A stretch of DNA of 64,000 nt from Sclerodactyla briareus. Its lineage: Eukaryota > Echinodermata > Holothuroidea > Dendrochirotida > Sclerodactylidae. Shown piece after piece: positions 1-12,539 of the stretch. The notes below the pieces were generated by a model. The model was given only the letters and a program-made list of their open reading frames with translations. It made no database searches and had not been told where the DNA came from. Each line of letters begins with the position of its first letter. Position 1 is the stretch's first letter. Location of the stretch: positions 124,001-188,000 of the forward strand of contig JAODTK010002455.1 in the NCBI GenBank assembly GCA_026419785.1. The letters run 5' to 3'. A program made the position numbers and the translations under genes.

Positions 1-857
1 TATTTCGAGCTGTAAATATAATCAGTTCATCTAACTGTCATCCATGTCCTACAGTCCAAACTACATAACCGTAGCACATACGGTTCTTGTGTTACTCTGC
101 TAACGAGCTTAAACATCATTTTCCTAAAAATGGAGGCAGTACCCACTCAAAGTAATGACTTTGCTGTAATCTCTAATCAGGATCGTGTACACCCAACCCC
201 GGTGCCACACACACAATTTCGTCATAGTCAGCCTCACACTTTTGTGCTAACTCCGCTAACGAGAGGTGTGACATACACACACGGGCAACACTCCATAGTG
301 ACCACTATGTCTCTTCCTGAATTTCATTCAGGAGAGGCAAAAAGGATGGTATACAATTATTTTGAATGTACAAAAAGCCCCCTTTGTCTTCTGCCTGGTA
401 GATATGAATGCCCTGTGTGCTCTACTCGCCTGATTACCCCTCAGCTATGGGGTGGGAGTATAATGAGCACCAAAACCAAAGTTACCCCCCCCCCACCAAT
501 TTGCAAGGGATTAGCAAGGGTGGCATTACCTGAACCAAAACCGAAGCTGTAGAATATGCATCAAATCATTGCAGTCATTATGGTTTGATAACTTGTCACT
601 TACAAGAAGAATTTAGGCACCGTCTAACCATGAACTGGCAAAAGCGATGAGCGAAACAACCGCGACCACCCTGAGCCCAGGACTGCAGTGTGTCAACCAA
701 CTTGCGCATCACTGGAGGTTGTGTACAGTTCAATTTGACCTAGAAAAAAGAAATGATCAAAAGATGGTGGGTCTCTGTCTCACATCACTGCTGTTTGCAT
801 GGGGGCACATGGAGCTCTCATCTTCAACATCAACTTCAGGTTCCCAGTCTCAAAAAA
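1..857. other. No supported gene; one isolated open frame
   Basis: This stretch holds an open frame at 130-552 on the + strand (140 codons). Its product has a C-P-V-C pair and several TP-rich patches but matches no family I know, and I see no convincing splice sites around it. The words GCTAACGAG and TGTGTTA/TGTGCTA recur at about 100 and 250, so the frame may lie in an old repeat. It is just upstream of and on the same strand as a LINE 3' end, but carries none of the reverse-transcriptase motifs. Confidence 0.3.
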
Positions 858-1110
858 AAAACATATGGTGACCGACTGTAGCTTTATCAACTATGTTCCC
901 CGCTTATGGAAACTCCCTTCCTGTTGAGTTGAGGTCTCTTGACTCTATCAATCTTTTCAGACGTCATCTGAAAACTTTTCTTTTTTCCAGTCCAACTAAC
1001 TGTTTCCACTGCACTCTCCGCACCCGTAAAGGCGCATTGAAAAACTCTTTTGTTGGAGTTCGCGTTATATAAGACCTAGTTTATTGTTATTTTTATTATT
1101 ATAAGATGTA
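858..1110 (+). mobile_element. 3' end of a CR1/L2-like LINE (ORF2 C-terminus)
   Basis: The + strand encodes the typical C-terminal signature of CR1/L2-clade ORF2 proteins: a degraded TYGDR motif near 862, then PRLWNSLPVELRSLDS and FRRHLKTFLFSS, ending in TAA at 1,070. From 911 to 1,072 the frame is open (54 codons including the stop). An extra A at about 910 separates W from NSLP, so the piece is not translatable as it stands. The CGCGTTATATAA stretch and the T/A-rich tail that follows are usual for 3' ends of this group. No upstream reverse-transcriptase or endonuclease domain is present, so this is a 5'-truncated, dead copy. Confidence 0.75.
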
Positions 1111-1469
1111 CTGACTGCAGTTTGTTCGATTGAAGATGAAATTCAATATGAATATAACTAATGCTAAAACCTCTCATTAAGAACAATCTAGGCTTCAAAG
1201 TGGACAGAGAATTAAGTAATGTCCCACATGGAATACAACTTGTGGTGGCAATGACTCTTTATAAAATGAGGAATAAATTACACAAATGCCTGATTTCAGT
1301 TAGCAGCAGAATTATGCCTTCCTGCCTAGCAGTATGAATTAATTTTGTCTCCAAATTGCAAAACAGTCTTTCCTTTTCTTCTCTCAGGTCCCTAGTTGGG
1401 TCCTGGGTAGGAAAGAAGAGTTAAGCTGAAGTGGCCTTGCTCAAGGTCAAAGTGTGAAGGCTGGATCGT

Positions 1470-1550
1470 CCAATATGGGATTTGAGCTCATTATTCCGAA
1501 GTGGTGACCTTTCGGTAAACTTCGAAGCTCTACCAACTGAATTATTCTGA
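1470..1550 (-). repeat. tRNA-derived repeat (SINE-like) remnant
   Basis: Read on the - strand, CAGTTGGTAGAGC near 1,528-1,540 matches the A box of a tRNA promoter. GAGCTCAAATCCCA near 1,477-1,490 resembles a B box at about the right distance. The sequence does not fold into a full cloverleaf by eye. It is best read as a decayed tRNA-derived SINE or tRNA pseudogene. Confidence 0.45.
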
Positions 1551-3018
1551 TCTCCATAACTAATTCTGATCCAACCGGAACTTCGCTAATTCATTAGGCT
1601 TAAGCTCTCTCCATATAATCTCTGCTAGATATGACTTGACAGCACAATTATACACAAAGCTTTCCAAACTGAATGCTACCTCGGTGTATTATGTTTAACT
1701 TTCTAAACATACTTTCTACAGCACTGATTTGTAATTAACTAAACTGGGCTGAAAAGATTCTATATCCTAGTGAGTTCTATCTCCACACACATACATACAC
1801 AGACAGACAGAATGAACCTATGTTTCAATACATCACTGTCAAGGCAGAATTCATCTAATGGCTATTATGCCGGCCCTGCCTTTTTTAGCAAATCCCTACC
1901 TAATCCAGTGGGAATTTTGCCTCTTCCTAGAGACCCCGGTAATGACCCCCGATTACACACTTCCTATATCTGTTCTAGTGAACACTGCTGTCTTAGTTAT
2001 GTTGTTCTCTTCCCAATGAGAGCATACCTCTGGACAGTCAAAGATAATGTAGTCATTCGCATATTCCTCCAGCGGCTCTGCAACCAATCAAATTCTGACA
2101 TAAAGACCTGGCGAAAAAAAAAAATGTCAAAATGTCATTTTTTTGAATGACGTTCTGAGATTGAGTGACTGAAAAACAATTTTTTCCTCACAAACATCAG
2201 GGGTCACTGGAGTTCAAATTATTCATATCTGGCATCTGATTATGAGGATAGTGTTTTATGCAGCAAAATGCATAATAATTATTTGTGGGTTGACTCTCTT
2301 GGAGACAGAAAAAAAGGAACCGTGAAGGAGCGTTCAATTCTTCACTGGCAATCATGCAACAAAAAAACAGAATGATAGATCCTGATTCTCAATTGAATAT
2401 GCTGACCTCACAATCTGATATTTTGGCAAAATGTGAAAGCCATGGGGTGGCCTGTTCGGGATTTTTTTTTGTTTTGCTTGTGGCAAGGGGGGTGGTGCAA
2501 GGTCCTAATTGGAGCGAGTTGAATATGTAATAATGATGCCAACCTCACTTCTGCTATTGTGACACATTGAGAATCTCTCAACCACGATTGTGACCAATTC
2601 AGACGATGCAGGACTTGTGTGACATAGCACTGCTAGGCTTATTACCCTCTGTGACATTACGGGCAGGCTGAGTGAGGTGTGTAAAGTCAATGAAGATATA
2701 ACAATAATACGGCAGAACATGCTCAATATGAGATAACTGTCAATAAGTACAAAGTCACTTGGACCAAGAACACAAGGTACTATAGAAAAAATAATAAATC
2801 CAATTAATTCAAGTAGATACCAGCACAGTAGCTCAATGTAGATCAGGTGACATGAAGGGGGTGAGGTAGGCAAACAGGTTGCTGTGATGTAAATTTTCAT
2901 TGGCAAAAATTAACCTGTCATTACAGGGAATGAAGTAGAAGTATAATAATAACATGACAATTAATTATGGCATAGCTGCTGCCAGGTGAACATCATGGTT
3001 TACTTGAAAACTTCAAGA
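1551..3018. other. Intergenic, nothing assigned
   Basis: AT-rich sequence with short homopolymers. A 133-codon hydrophobic open frame on the - strand (2,906-2,505) has no recognisable domain. I see no splice-flanked exon and no repeat family shared with the rest of the window. Confidence 0.3.
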
Positions 3019-3092
3019 CAGAAGAGTCGCAGAGTGGGATCAGTGTGCGCCTCGTAAGCAAGGACTTTGGGTTCAAATTTCAGCGTCCGCAG
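3019..3092 (+). repeat. tRNA-like sequence (SINE remnant)
   Basis: TCGCAGAGTGGG (3,027-3,038) resembles an A box of the Ser/Leu type, and GGGTTCAAATTT (3,069-3,080) resembles a B box about 40 bases further on. The acceptor ends do not pair well. It is likely a decayed tRNA-derived repeat rather than a working tRNA gene. Confidence 0.4.
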
Positions 3093-3395
3093 AGAAGTTT
3101 TTTTCTAGTTGGCTGTACGTGCAGTTGTGATGGGTGAGGCTTGATCTCCCTTCATAGTTCCAACTGTGGTGGGGCAGTGGACTGAGTTGGGGTTTCTTGG
3201 TTATTTCGGGTATAGTGCAATGAGACTCGTTGTCGATATGAGCAGTCACGTTAACATGAATCCTTCTGCTCCCCCAGTTCCGAGAGATTGTCACGAATCC
3301 TGGGTGACTTGATCAACTTTCAGGGACGTGAATGGCAGTCCTGGGAGCAGGTTGGGATTTCTCACACTGATTCTTTTCAGAGGGTCACGTGTATT
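3093..3395 (-). repeat. Dispersed family R1, copy 1
   Basis: On the - strand this segment aligns with those at about 35.2 and 53.1 kb. Shared features are a GTGTGAGAAATCCCAACCTG block near 3,355, then a block resembling GGGGGAGCAGAAGGATTCA, a TGACTGCTCA word and an AAGAAACCCC word. The best open frame (3,294-3,073) is 73 codons and rich in S, H, N and T. The product is not recognised. It may be an old gene fragment or non-coding repeat copied to several places. Confidence 0.45.
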
Positions 3396-6300
3396 TTATT
3401 CCCAAAAATCAATCCATACAAAGATGTATATGAAACGAGTGGGGCATTACCATGATCTCAGAAAGTACACAAATTCATGCACAAGTTTTGCCAAGGTACT
3501 TAACAACCCCCATAGTTCCCCAATTAATTACCATGCCAGGGAACAGAGAAAATGCTATTCAGTTTGCTGGCAGGCCCCAAATCACAATCTATTATTCTAA
3601 CTGCCAACTGATCTTTAGACAAACATCCATCCACCTAAGAACTAGCTCAGTCCTATTCGGCGATGTGATTACTCGATTAGTGGGAAGAACTCACTCCATA
3701 CATAAGCCAGTCCCCCATTAAGGTCCAAACTTGCGCTCAGCATCCTCCATGACATCATCAACCTCAATAAGCTCCTGATATCTGGAAGAGGCAGGAGGAA
3801 AACCAAATAAATGGAGTATTGTAATGCTGACCATCTTGCTTAGATTCCAGCACAACAATTTGAATTAATTGGTGAACAGTTGGAGTAAATAGCTTATAGA
3901 TATGACGAGCAGCAATGCCTCCCATCTGGGGTTAGCTACAAATTGAATGTGGAATATTTGGTTTCAATAGAGTCATACAGAATGTACTTCCCATAATGAA
4001 AGAACCTCTCAGCCACCAATAATTGTCAAACAGCAAGCAATTAGTCAACAAGGGCAGAAAAAAAAAGTACCCCAGAATTGAAGTTACCTTCATGAACTTT
4101 TCTCAATTCACTGTATTTGAACCTTTCAAACTGAGAGGCAGAATCAGCGGAAAAATGTACAAATCTGCGAACTATTTCGGCAATCCTTATTGTGTGACAA
4201 AAACAACAAATTTTTGATGTCAAGTCTGCTGGCTGAAGACTTCTTTGAATGACCTCTTGTGCATAACTTGACTGAACTCGGTGACCCCTTGTGAATTATT
4301 AGCTATGAGGAGTTCTGTCGATGGGTAAGTAAGTATTATGAACACATCTAACCTGCTATAGTGTCATAGTTGAATGACTCAGCAGCAGGGTCAAGGTTCA
4401 CGACATGGCCTGACCTCCTCACGACCTCCAGATGTTTCAACAGATTGGTGCAATATGTTGACTGCAAGAAAGAACAAGTCAACTAGTCATTGAAAATCTA
4501 TGCACTGACAGTGTTCTTCCTCTCCCCCCTTCCATACTGAATCTCTCCCGAATCTTTCTCACTGAGGGCCCTGATAAGTGATTGCTGTCGCATATTGACT
4601 GTAAGAAAATTAATTTAATATGAAAATAATGTTATAAATTTCTAGTTCAAATTAGCTTATCTTGCTCACTTGCACAGCTTCAGAACTTAGATCAAAACAT
4701 TGTCAGCTGAAATCTTTGATGATAACCATCCTCATCCTTTTTTAATGTGCTGTTGAGCAAGGCACTATATTGTGGCTGCACAATTTCTACCCAAGCAAGA
4801 GTTAGTGAATCTCTAAGATTTCAATCATCTACGCCAAATGGCACCAACTTCAATTGCTCTTGCAGGATTGTCAAAGAGTGTGTTTGTTTCAAATGGTCAT
4901 GGTGATTACTGTCTATCTGTTAAAGTGCTTGAGCACATTAGTTGAAGATGCCATTAAAACAATACTATAATAGTTATTGTCCTCAAATACTGTAGGCCTC
5001 CGAAGAACAAGGCAGCCTTTCTCAGCTGGTGTCTAGAGGGACTTCAGGATGCTACCTGCACTCTGGGAGGTCAAGAACTTTTCGAAATATATGGATGCTT
5101 TTGAGAACTACTTGTTTGATTAGCATCATGGCTTTTGGGACATCTGGAATTTTCTGCTGCTTCCTTCCAACTCGTGCTAACACCAACGTGCCCATCTACA
5201 TTGGCATCTACATCCGGCTCCCACAAACCTCATCATCATCATGTGATAGCACCAGTTACCCATTATAACATGGCTAGGACAGACACGCGTGACTCTCTCT
5301 CAAAAAACAATTGTTTCCCCGTGAACTGCGAGCAAGAATCTAGTGAATCGCTCCAGATAACCCCATCCAGAGACTTTCTAGAAGACTAACAGCCACCCGC
5401 TATCTAGTACCAGCATCTTGGAATATTTCATTCACTATCCGTGCATCAACCATTTCCAGTGGCAAACTTTGATCTAAACTACGCTTCCTCACAATTACTA
5501 ACTTAATGAGATCAAACCCGTTCCCCGACTCATCCAAACTATATGCCTTGCATCCTACAGATTTGTTGATTTGTAACGAATGTTAATCATTCCACATCTC
5601 TACTTTGTGTCCAGGTTTTGGCTCGTCAGCCAATGCATTTGAAAGTCAAGGCAGTACACCAAAAATTCACAAGTCGGAAATGGTGACAGGTTTTTGGCTC
5701 CGTCGGACAATGTGTTGGAAAGTCAACGCAGTACCACAACAAACACCAAAACTTCCGCAGAAGGCGGATTGATAAATATTGAATGGCCGATTACTACCTT
5801 CCACAGCCAGCAGGTCCCATCAAATCTCGGTGCGAATCGCGGCAATCATGAGAGAGCACACTGTGGTGAAAGAACAACAAAACTCCATTAGCAATTTAGT
5901 CGGATGTTTGATGTACAAACAAAATTCCATACAGTTTATCACTTATAGATAGGAGGGCTCGGACAAATGCGCGATCACGGCTTTTTGTGGCACCAATTAG
6001 CGCTTTTTTTTGTTTTTCAATCATTCGTTTTTTTGGCAATTTTGGGTTTTCAACACAAAAAAAAAGAAAGAAAAGAAACATGACAATAAAAAACATGATA
6101 TGAAAATATCCTTCAAAATTCAAAGCCTCCCCCATCCATTTCAAATATTGACGCGCACATAGCCCTGTCTCCCGTCGATCCTAGGCCTATGTCGGCCCAG
6201 CTACGTATTTCACTGATTTTGCAATTTCACGAAAGAGTTCTTTCCGCACTCCGCGTGTCTTTTTCCATGATCCGTGCCCCAAGCTCCCGTGATTTGTAAA

Positions 6301-8700
6301 TAATGTGCCCACGATACTAACTATGAGGTGATGTATTAAACCAATCAGATCAAAATCACATTCAAAGTGAGCGGTGATTTACCAGTAGGCTATCAACAAC
6401 GCAGCCTGCCCGGTGTGTGAAGGCCCTCCGCTCGCTTGACTGATGCCAAGGCCGCAAAACATGTGACGTGGCAGTTCTATGTTATTACAACTTGTTTGGT
6501 CAGTCGGTCTGTAATTTTATGGGACACTCGAAATGAGGCTAGCGTCCGGCGGTATGGAAAAGTTTGGAATATGTTCGGACCATCACGAAAATGTCTGTCC
6601 ACATGTGGATGGGGAAAGCCACAATGAGCAATTTGTAAATAACTGTTGGAATCAACGATATTTAGCTAACTTAGGCGTTCTGCTGACTGAAATCTAAAAC
6701 GAACGAAATTGGTGTTGAATAACCAAAGGATAGGCAGTCAAAGCAGTAACGGTTGTTGGTATTATTTGGTTCCGCTAATAAAGCAATTAAAAGAGTATTA
6801 TTTCTTTCACGTTTTCAATCACATAGTTTAGCAAACAAATGGCCTGATTGGTGGTCGGTTTTGCCATGATAATTCTTAAAAATACGATCGTGTTTTTGCG
6901 ATTATGATCACTCTTTTTTTGTGGTTTTATCAAAGTGCGATGCGATTTTTTTCCTCAACATCGCACATTTGTCGAGCCCTACTTATATACACCATATTCT
7001 GTATTATGTTAATTGTCTATTAAATTTGTTAGAATTGTTCATGTCACCAGCACCACTTACAATTTACATATTGAAATCAGTGAAAATCCAGTGCATATAT
7101 TGGGTTCACAAATAAAAGGCCTATATGGCACCATTTCATCTTAAAAAAAAAGAAAAAAAAAACAGCACTTTTGCAAGCCAAAGGAGACACCCCCCTTCTC
7201 TTAGGACTCCACCCCAGGAAGGTGATCACTGCAACGCGACTATTTCGATGCACTCACACTGGGGAAAAGCAGAAAATTTACGATTTTGACCTAAGCAGTG
7301 CCTACTGCTTAAACTCTCAAGAATATTTCAAGAACAAAATGTTTTTGATAAAAGCAGAATATTAGATGTTGGTACACAGTTTGGACTAAGAAATGTCACA
7401 TAGGCTTCAATGTGTCTTCATAAAGATTTTGTCATAAAGATAAAAAAAATTGTTGAGGAGTTGTTCCTATCTACTTATAGGGCCTACAGCCATAGCACTC
7501 ACGTGCACGTGATGGTCTTTTTCGGCCATGATTAAATTGATTCCCACATCTCTCATTCTCTGTCCCAGCTTGTTTTCAAACCCCTGCAGCGTAGGTTGGT
7601 ACTACTCTCTACCCGGTGTATATTACTGGTGCTATGTAAATAAACTACTGCTGCTAATAGAAGTACCCCTGATTTTCCCCGGGAGGTGCCAAGTACGTAC
7701 CCACAACATACGCAATGACAGACGGCCCAGTTGCGTAGTAGCTGTGACCCCAACACGGTTCCCCGCAGGGCTGACTCAGGGGACAGGTCTGTTGTTGATT
7801 GTTTAGTTTGGGTGCCTGGGGCAACCAGTCTCATATGATGAACTCAACAACATATGCTTATGCTCATTCAGTTTTTTTACCATTCTAAACATCCACTTCA
7901 ACACATGGGATTCTATTTATTCCACAAATGAGTTGAAATAGTCAAATGAAAATAATTTGTTGATGCTGTGCATCACTCTTGTATTATTTTGTTTTGGAAT
8001 ATTTATGGCGAACCGTAACATCAAGATTCTTCACTGGTGGGCCAATAATTTTTTCCAATCATATCGAATTACATGTAGCCACCCTACTCCATACTCTTCA
8101 TAGGGGTATTTTATGTTTACATCATTCGCATTGCGACCATCAATCATGACCAATGTCATCACTGTGCACCAGAATTGTAAAAGGAGAAGCAGTTTGCGCG
8201 ATGGGCCCCAGACCCACACTGGACGCAAGGGTCCTAAATCCTGTGTACATCTGAAAGGCTGAAGAAACAGCCCTCAGGCCAGCATTTATGACCAAAAATC
8301 AATACTGTGTAACAAAATGTGTAGGAGATACAACATTTTGCGCTATTTCATACATATGCCCAACATTTCCGAACACCCTCAATCGCCCTCTTCCCAAGGC
8401 CATTACTGTAAACTTTGAAGAAAAACAAATGAAGCTTGTGGAGGAGAGGCATTTGAAGTACCATTTGTGTGAGGATGGCTATTGACCATCAATTGACTGA
8501 ACATCAGCACAGTGCACCAAATTTTGAAGTAGCATTCCCAGTTTCCCCCCCAGTTATTGTGCTCCATTGTGTCCTTTTTATGGCCATCACCCCAGGACCT
8601 TTAGGTGGTCAACAACGATGACGCCATTGGTCAATTAACAGTGTGCACAGTGATTGTCTTATCTTACTTTAAAATATTTTTTGGCATTGGTTTATTGATG
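3396..8700. other. Intergenic, nothing assigned
   Basis: About 5.3 kb of unassigned sequence. Open frames (for example 5,029-5,389 and 5,694-5,891 on +, 6,144-5,896 on -) are short, lack family motifs and often run through A/T homopolymers. Around 7,560-7,830 there is a segment with a LINE/SINE-like look (a GTGCTATGTAAATAAACTAC tail) that I could not place in a family. Confidence 0.3.
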
Positions 8701-8754
8701 ACATTGTTCAGGTAAGAGTTCCAACAATCTACAAACTCTACTATAGCAAAAATG

Positions 8755-8880
8755 TTGTCTGGCTGATGAAGGACCGAAGGGCTGAAATATTTTGACTACT
8801 CTTTCACCCTCTATCCGTGGTATTCTTTCTCATAACTCGAATAGGTTGACCACACACTGTCATAAATAAATGTGCGAAAT
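8755..8880 (+). repeat. Penelope-like/hammerhead-type repeat fragment (tentative)
   Basis: CTGATGA at 8,763-8,769 and GAAA at 8,783-8,786 frame a 13-base segment with a central CCGAAG. This is the order of the conserved core of hammerhead ribozymes (CUGAUGA, stem II, GAAA), which Penelope-like elements are known to carry in their terminal repeats. The stem II arms pair poorly here, and I cannot trace stems I and III. The call therefore rests on the core words only. Confidence 0.3.
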
Positions 8881-9653
8881 GATCTTGAATACCTCAATCA
8901 TATGTCTCCTCTGGCCTCTCCGATACGATAGCGTTGGCAACTCCAAGTAGACAAGGTCGTTGTGGACAAGACAACATTGCTACTGAAGAATTACACTCAC
9001 GCTCTCTACTCTCTACGGCCTCCTCCAGTACAATTTCTTCTGAATACTGTACCATGAACTAGCTAGCTAGTATTGCTGCGTTCTTTCTTCGAACTCGTAT
9101 ATACTGAGCATACCAATTTCCCACTGTGAATGCTTCTTTCGACACCACCTTTTCCAATACAGCGGTTCATTTACGGCCAAATCAAAACTCCACTGTATTA
9201 TTGCAATGCACTGAGTAGTGTGTTTGATGCGAAAAGCCCTCGCCATTCAACGTTCCCACGCTACAACACTAATTTGACTGAACTTTGCCTCCATACGAAC
9301 GATATTTTTCCATTCAATTGCATAAATTCAAGTCCTAAACTTCCTCATCTCAACGTTATTCACATGACTTCCTATTCATTGCATGTTATTTCGGAATGAC
9401 TCTTGATTTCTGCATGGATACTGAGAGTATCGAATTGTCATCATTTTGATACGAGTCAAGGAAGGTAGGTTCAAATCTGATGATTCCCAAAGTCACCACT
9501 TAAAGTCACCACTTGTTTACCGCAAGAACGCGTTTTTATCTCTTATATACTGTTCCGTATATACCAGTTCGAAAGAACGCCCGAAAGTCTGACTGTGACC
9601 TAGACTGTTGCGGTGAGAATTAAAACTCATTATTGAGTCATGGTAACATCTAA
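8881..9653. other. Intergenic, nothing assigned
   Basis: No family recognised. A short frame at 9,130-9,399 has no domain or splice signals. AGGTTCAAATCTG near 9,468 looks like a lone B box, but no A box goes with it. Confidence 0.25.
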
Positions 9654-9661
9654 GTTCGGCA

Positions 9662-10421
9662 CAGGGGTGGCACAGCGGGGGGGGCAGGGGGGCCACTTCC
9701 CCCCCATCGGGGAAGCCTGGCCCCCCCCGTCGGGGATTTTTTTCCCATCGTCGGGAGCCCGAGTGGGTACTCTAAAATGTACACACCCCAACGAGGCTTT
9801 TTTGCCCCGACAGTATATATTTTCCGAAAACTTCTTTATAATGAAAATTCCTATACTGAAGCTGACTCATATCTTTCGATAGTAATGCCAGTTTCCTCCT
9901 CGCCGCTCGAGTTTAAGATCACGTAATCATCTTCCTACATGCTATACAATCGTGGAATACATAGATAGAATACACAAGCCTTATGGATATCTTCGAAGGT
10001 CCCTGTCAAGGTTAGGTCTTTACAATTCGTTTGGGGAGGATGCTCATTCTGCATCTGTTCTGGTCTGCCGTTTATACTGTTTTGCTCTGTGTAGAAAGTG
10101 GTGTGCTTTCACGACGCAGTGCCCAGGTATTTCCTGGCAGTTATTGGAATACCGGCCCCTATACTACTACTAAGGGGCGTCTTATTTGATGGTAAGCTAT
10201 TGCAAGTAAACATTAGCTCTTCCACATGTGTATTACATTTTTTCGTTTTTTTTTCTTCAAGAAAAATGTTCCAAAAATTAAACATCATGACTGCAAGTTT
10301 GACCTTTAAGGGTAGGGTGAGTCGTCGGGAACTTGCCCCCCCCCCCCCCCCCCCGCGGGAACTCGGACCCCCCGTCGGGGAACTACTCGGACCCCCCGTC
10401 GGTATCCTGGCGCCACCACTG
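9662..10421. mobile_element. Non-autonomous hAT-like DNA transposon with 8-bp target duplication
   Basis: The left end begins CAGGGGTGGCACAGCG. The right end, reverse-complemented, begins CAGTGGTGGCGCCAGG. Both fit the CAG-n-GGTGGC start usual for hAT terminal inverted repeats. The flanks are GTTCGGCA (9,654-9,661) and GTTAGGCA (10,422-10,429), matching at 7 of 8 bases, as expected for the 8-bp duplication made by hAT transposases. Subterminal regions carry repeated CCCCCCGTCGGGGAA-type words at both ends in opposite orientation. The 760-bp interior has no transposase frame, so the copy is a passive (MITE-like) derivative. One mismatch in the duplication suggests moderate age or an assembly error. 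Confidence 0.7.
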
Positions 10422-10429
10422 GTTAGGCA

Positions 10430-12405
10430 TTAACAGACACTACGTTACTGAACCCCCCACCCCCCATGTACCTAAAACGTTTTACAGCAATTAATTCAAA
10501 ACAACACAAAACTTACATATATCATCTAGTGACGCAAATCGTGTCAAAAACTAGCTGTTTTTTGTCTTAGCAATTCTTCAGAACGACTTGACTGTGGCCG
10601 CTAGCTGCTCGACTGCTGCAGGCTTGTTTTTCTTGCGAAGCCAGGCAGTCAAAGTCAGTATTCACTAGTGATCATATTCAATTCTTGATAGAATTCAAAT
10701 AATGTTCATAATGATATTGTTGCACGTTGGAAAGTTTCTTCTCCGGATTGATAGTAGAATTTTAAGCAATATCAACAATAAACACGATATAATTCGCCCT
10801 ATTGATTTACTCTTGCTAGACTCCTTAGTGATAAAATTTGCAAACTGTGCTATGTGCATGTTAGAGGGTTGCTGAATTTAGGTCTTTACCTGATAGCCCC
10901 TAAATTCAGACGTTGCCAGTATTCTGTTCTACAAGGAAAGGTTCAATGAACCCATTCATCAGGCTGGAGTCATTATATCGCACATTAAACATGCCACATA
11001 CCTTTTGAATATTTCATTTTTTTTTCAGGTGAATGTTTTTTCCATGGGTCTGGTATGGAAAGTGGCATATCCACTTATCTGTTCGACAAAATGCAATTGG
11101 CAACTGGCAACCACTCACTTCAGCTACTATTCAGCAACGTCAAACAGATTCCGAACTTCCGCAAATGTAATCGATATTATTCTCGAAATTGGTTTATCTG
11201 CTCGGACCCGCATGTGTCATCAATGTCTGCTAATTATTGGTATTGAAACAAGAAATACAACTGCATTCTTTATTTTATTTTATTGTCCCGTTGAGATAAT
11301 ATAATTTAACCCCCTACGCGTATCACAAGTCAGTGAAGCACCATAGTTTCAATTGAATTCATTTATGCGAAATGACATACATAAAGACAGAGGTGGGGTA
11401 TATTGAGCCGGCTGCTGGTCGAATATGGGCGAGTTTATGGAGCAGGCTGCAAGTGATCACAACTACAAACCGAGGCACAAACACCCATCACATTTGACGT
11501 ATTTACTGTTATGCCGGATCTTCTTTCACAAACCACACGAACAACAATGTGGCTGTGCGAAGATTCACGTTGTCCCGTGTCCAATCCTGCTTATAGATGT
11601 TAAACAACATTCAGCACCTTGCCACCACAATACATGATACGTTCACATCACAAAATCACAGCGAGAATTGCACAAAAAAAATTTCGGAGCAATTGCAAAA
11701 TACCACCGCAACTTCCGACGTCAGTTTCAAAATCCCTACAGTGCATGCCCTCAAGCATGATACTCCATTAGTCCAATGCATGTGTTGGTAACGTTCAGGT
11801 ATCTGGCAATTTATCTAAAATGTTAGTTGTGCCAAGACTGGCTTATTCGCCACATTCAGCACAATTGACACCGCAGAATGCAGTCAATGAGATTCACCAC
11901 CACTGTGCGCTCTGAAAGTCCAAACTCGTATACAAGTTACCCCACCTGATGCAACTGATTGAATATATTTGGCAGCCTGGGTGATAACACCCCACTATTA
12001 TTCGATCGGCAGCCGGCTAGACAGCCTACTTTTACTCACTACCAAAGACAGGCAAATCAAGAGAATCCCTGGAGTCAAGGGGTCCACATTCCAATTGCAA
12101 TGTAACTATTTGTTACAAAACATAACATGTCCCAATTCATATTATCATACAATATTCTACTCTCGGTACTGGGTTGAAGCTGTGTGAATCCCACCCTGTC
12201 AGCCTATCTATCTACTGCCTGTCTATGGGTTTGTCTGGGGCATACCGACAGTATCGGGCCGATAATTGAAATCCTGCATAACCTTCTCCTCCTCAGATTG
12301 GGTTGGATTTCCATGATAATTGGTCAGTGTTGTATCGTGGACTAGTGTTACTTATGGGTTTTTTAGCTCAAACCACTATGCTTGATTGAGCTATTTGACT
12401 CTGCA
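10430..12405. other. Intergenic, nothing assigned
   Basis: Open frames at 11,005-11,304 and 11,425-11,791 overlap in several phases and show no domain. No repeat family shared with other parts of the window was seen except short words. Confidence 0.25.
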
Positions 12406-12410
12406 TGTCC

Positions 12411-12522
12411 CTCTATCTAGTCTATCTATCTATCTATCTATCATCTATCTATCTACTATATTCTATCTAGTCTATCTATCTATCTTCTATCTACTATTTC
12501 TATCTATCTATCTATCTATCCG
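12411..12522. repeat. (TCTA)n microsatellite
   Basis: An interrupted tetranucleotide array of TCTA/ATCT units broken by TCTAG and CTACTAT variants, of the length usual for a decaying microsatellite. Confidence 0.9.
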
Positions 12523-12539
12523 TTTGTTAACATTGCATT

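Noticed and set aside
2505-2906. 133-codon hydrophobic frame on the - strand
   Set aside because: AT-rich chance frame without domain, start context or splice sites.
12411-12522. Regular short repeats considered as a CRISPR-like array
   Set aside because: Plain TCTA microsatellite; no spacers.
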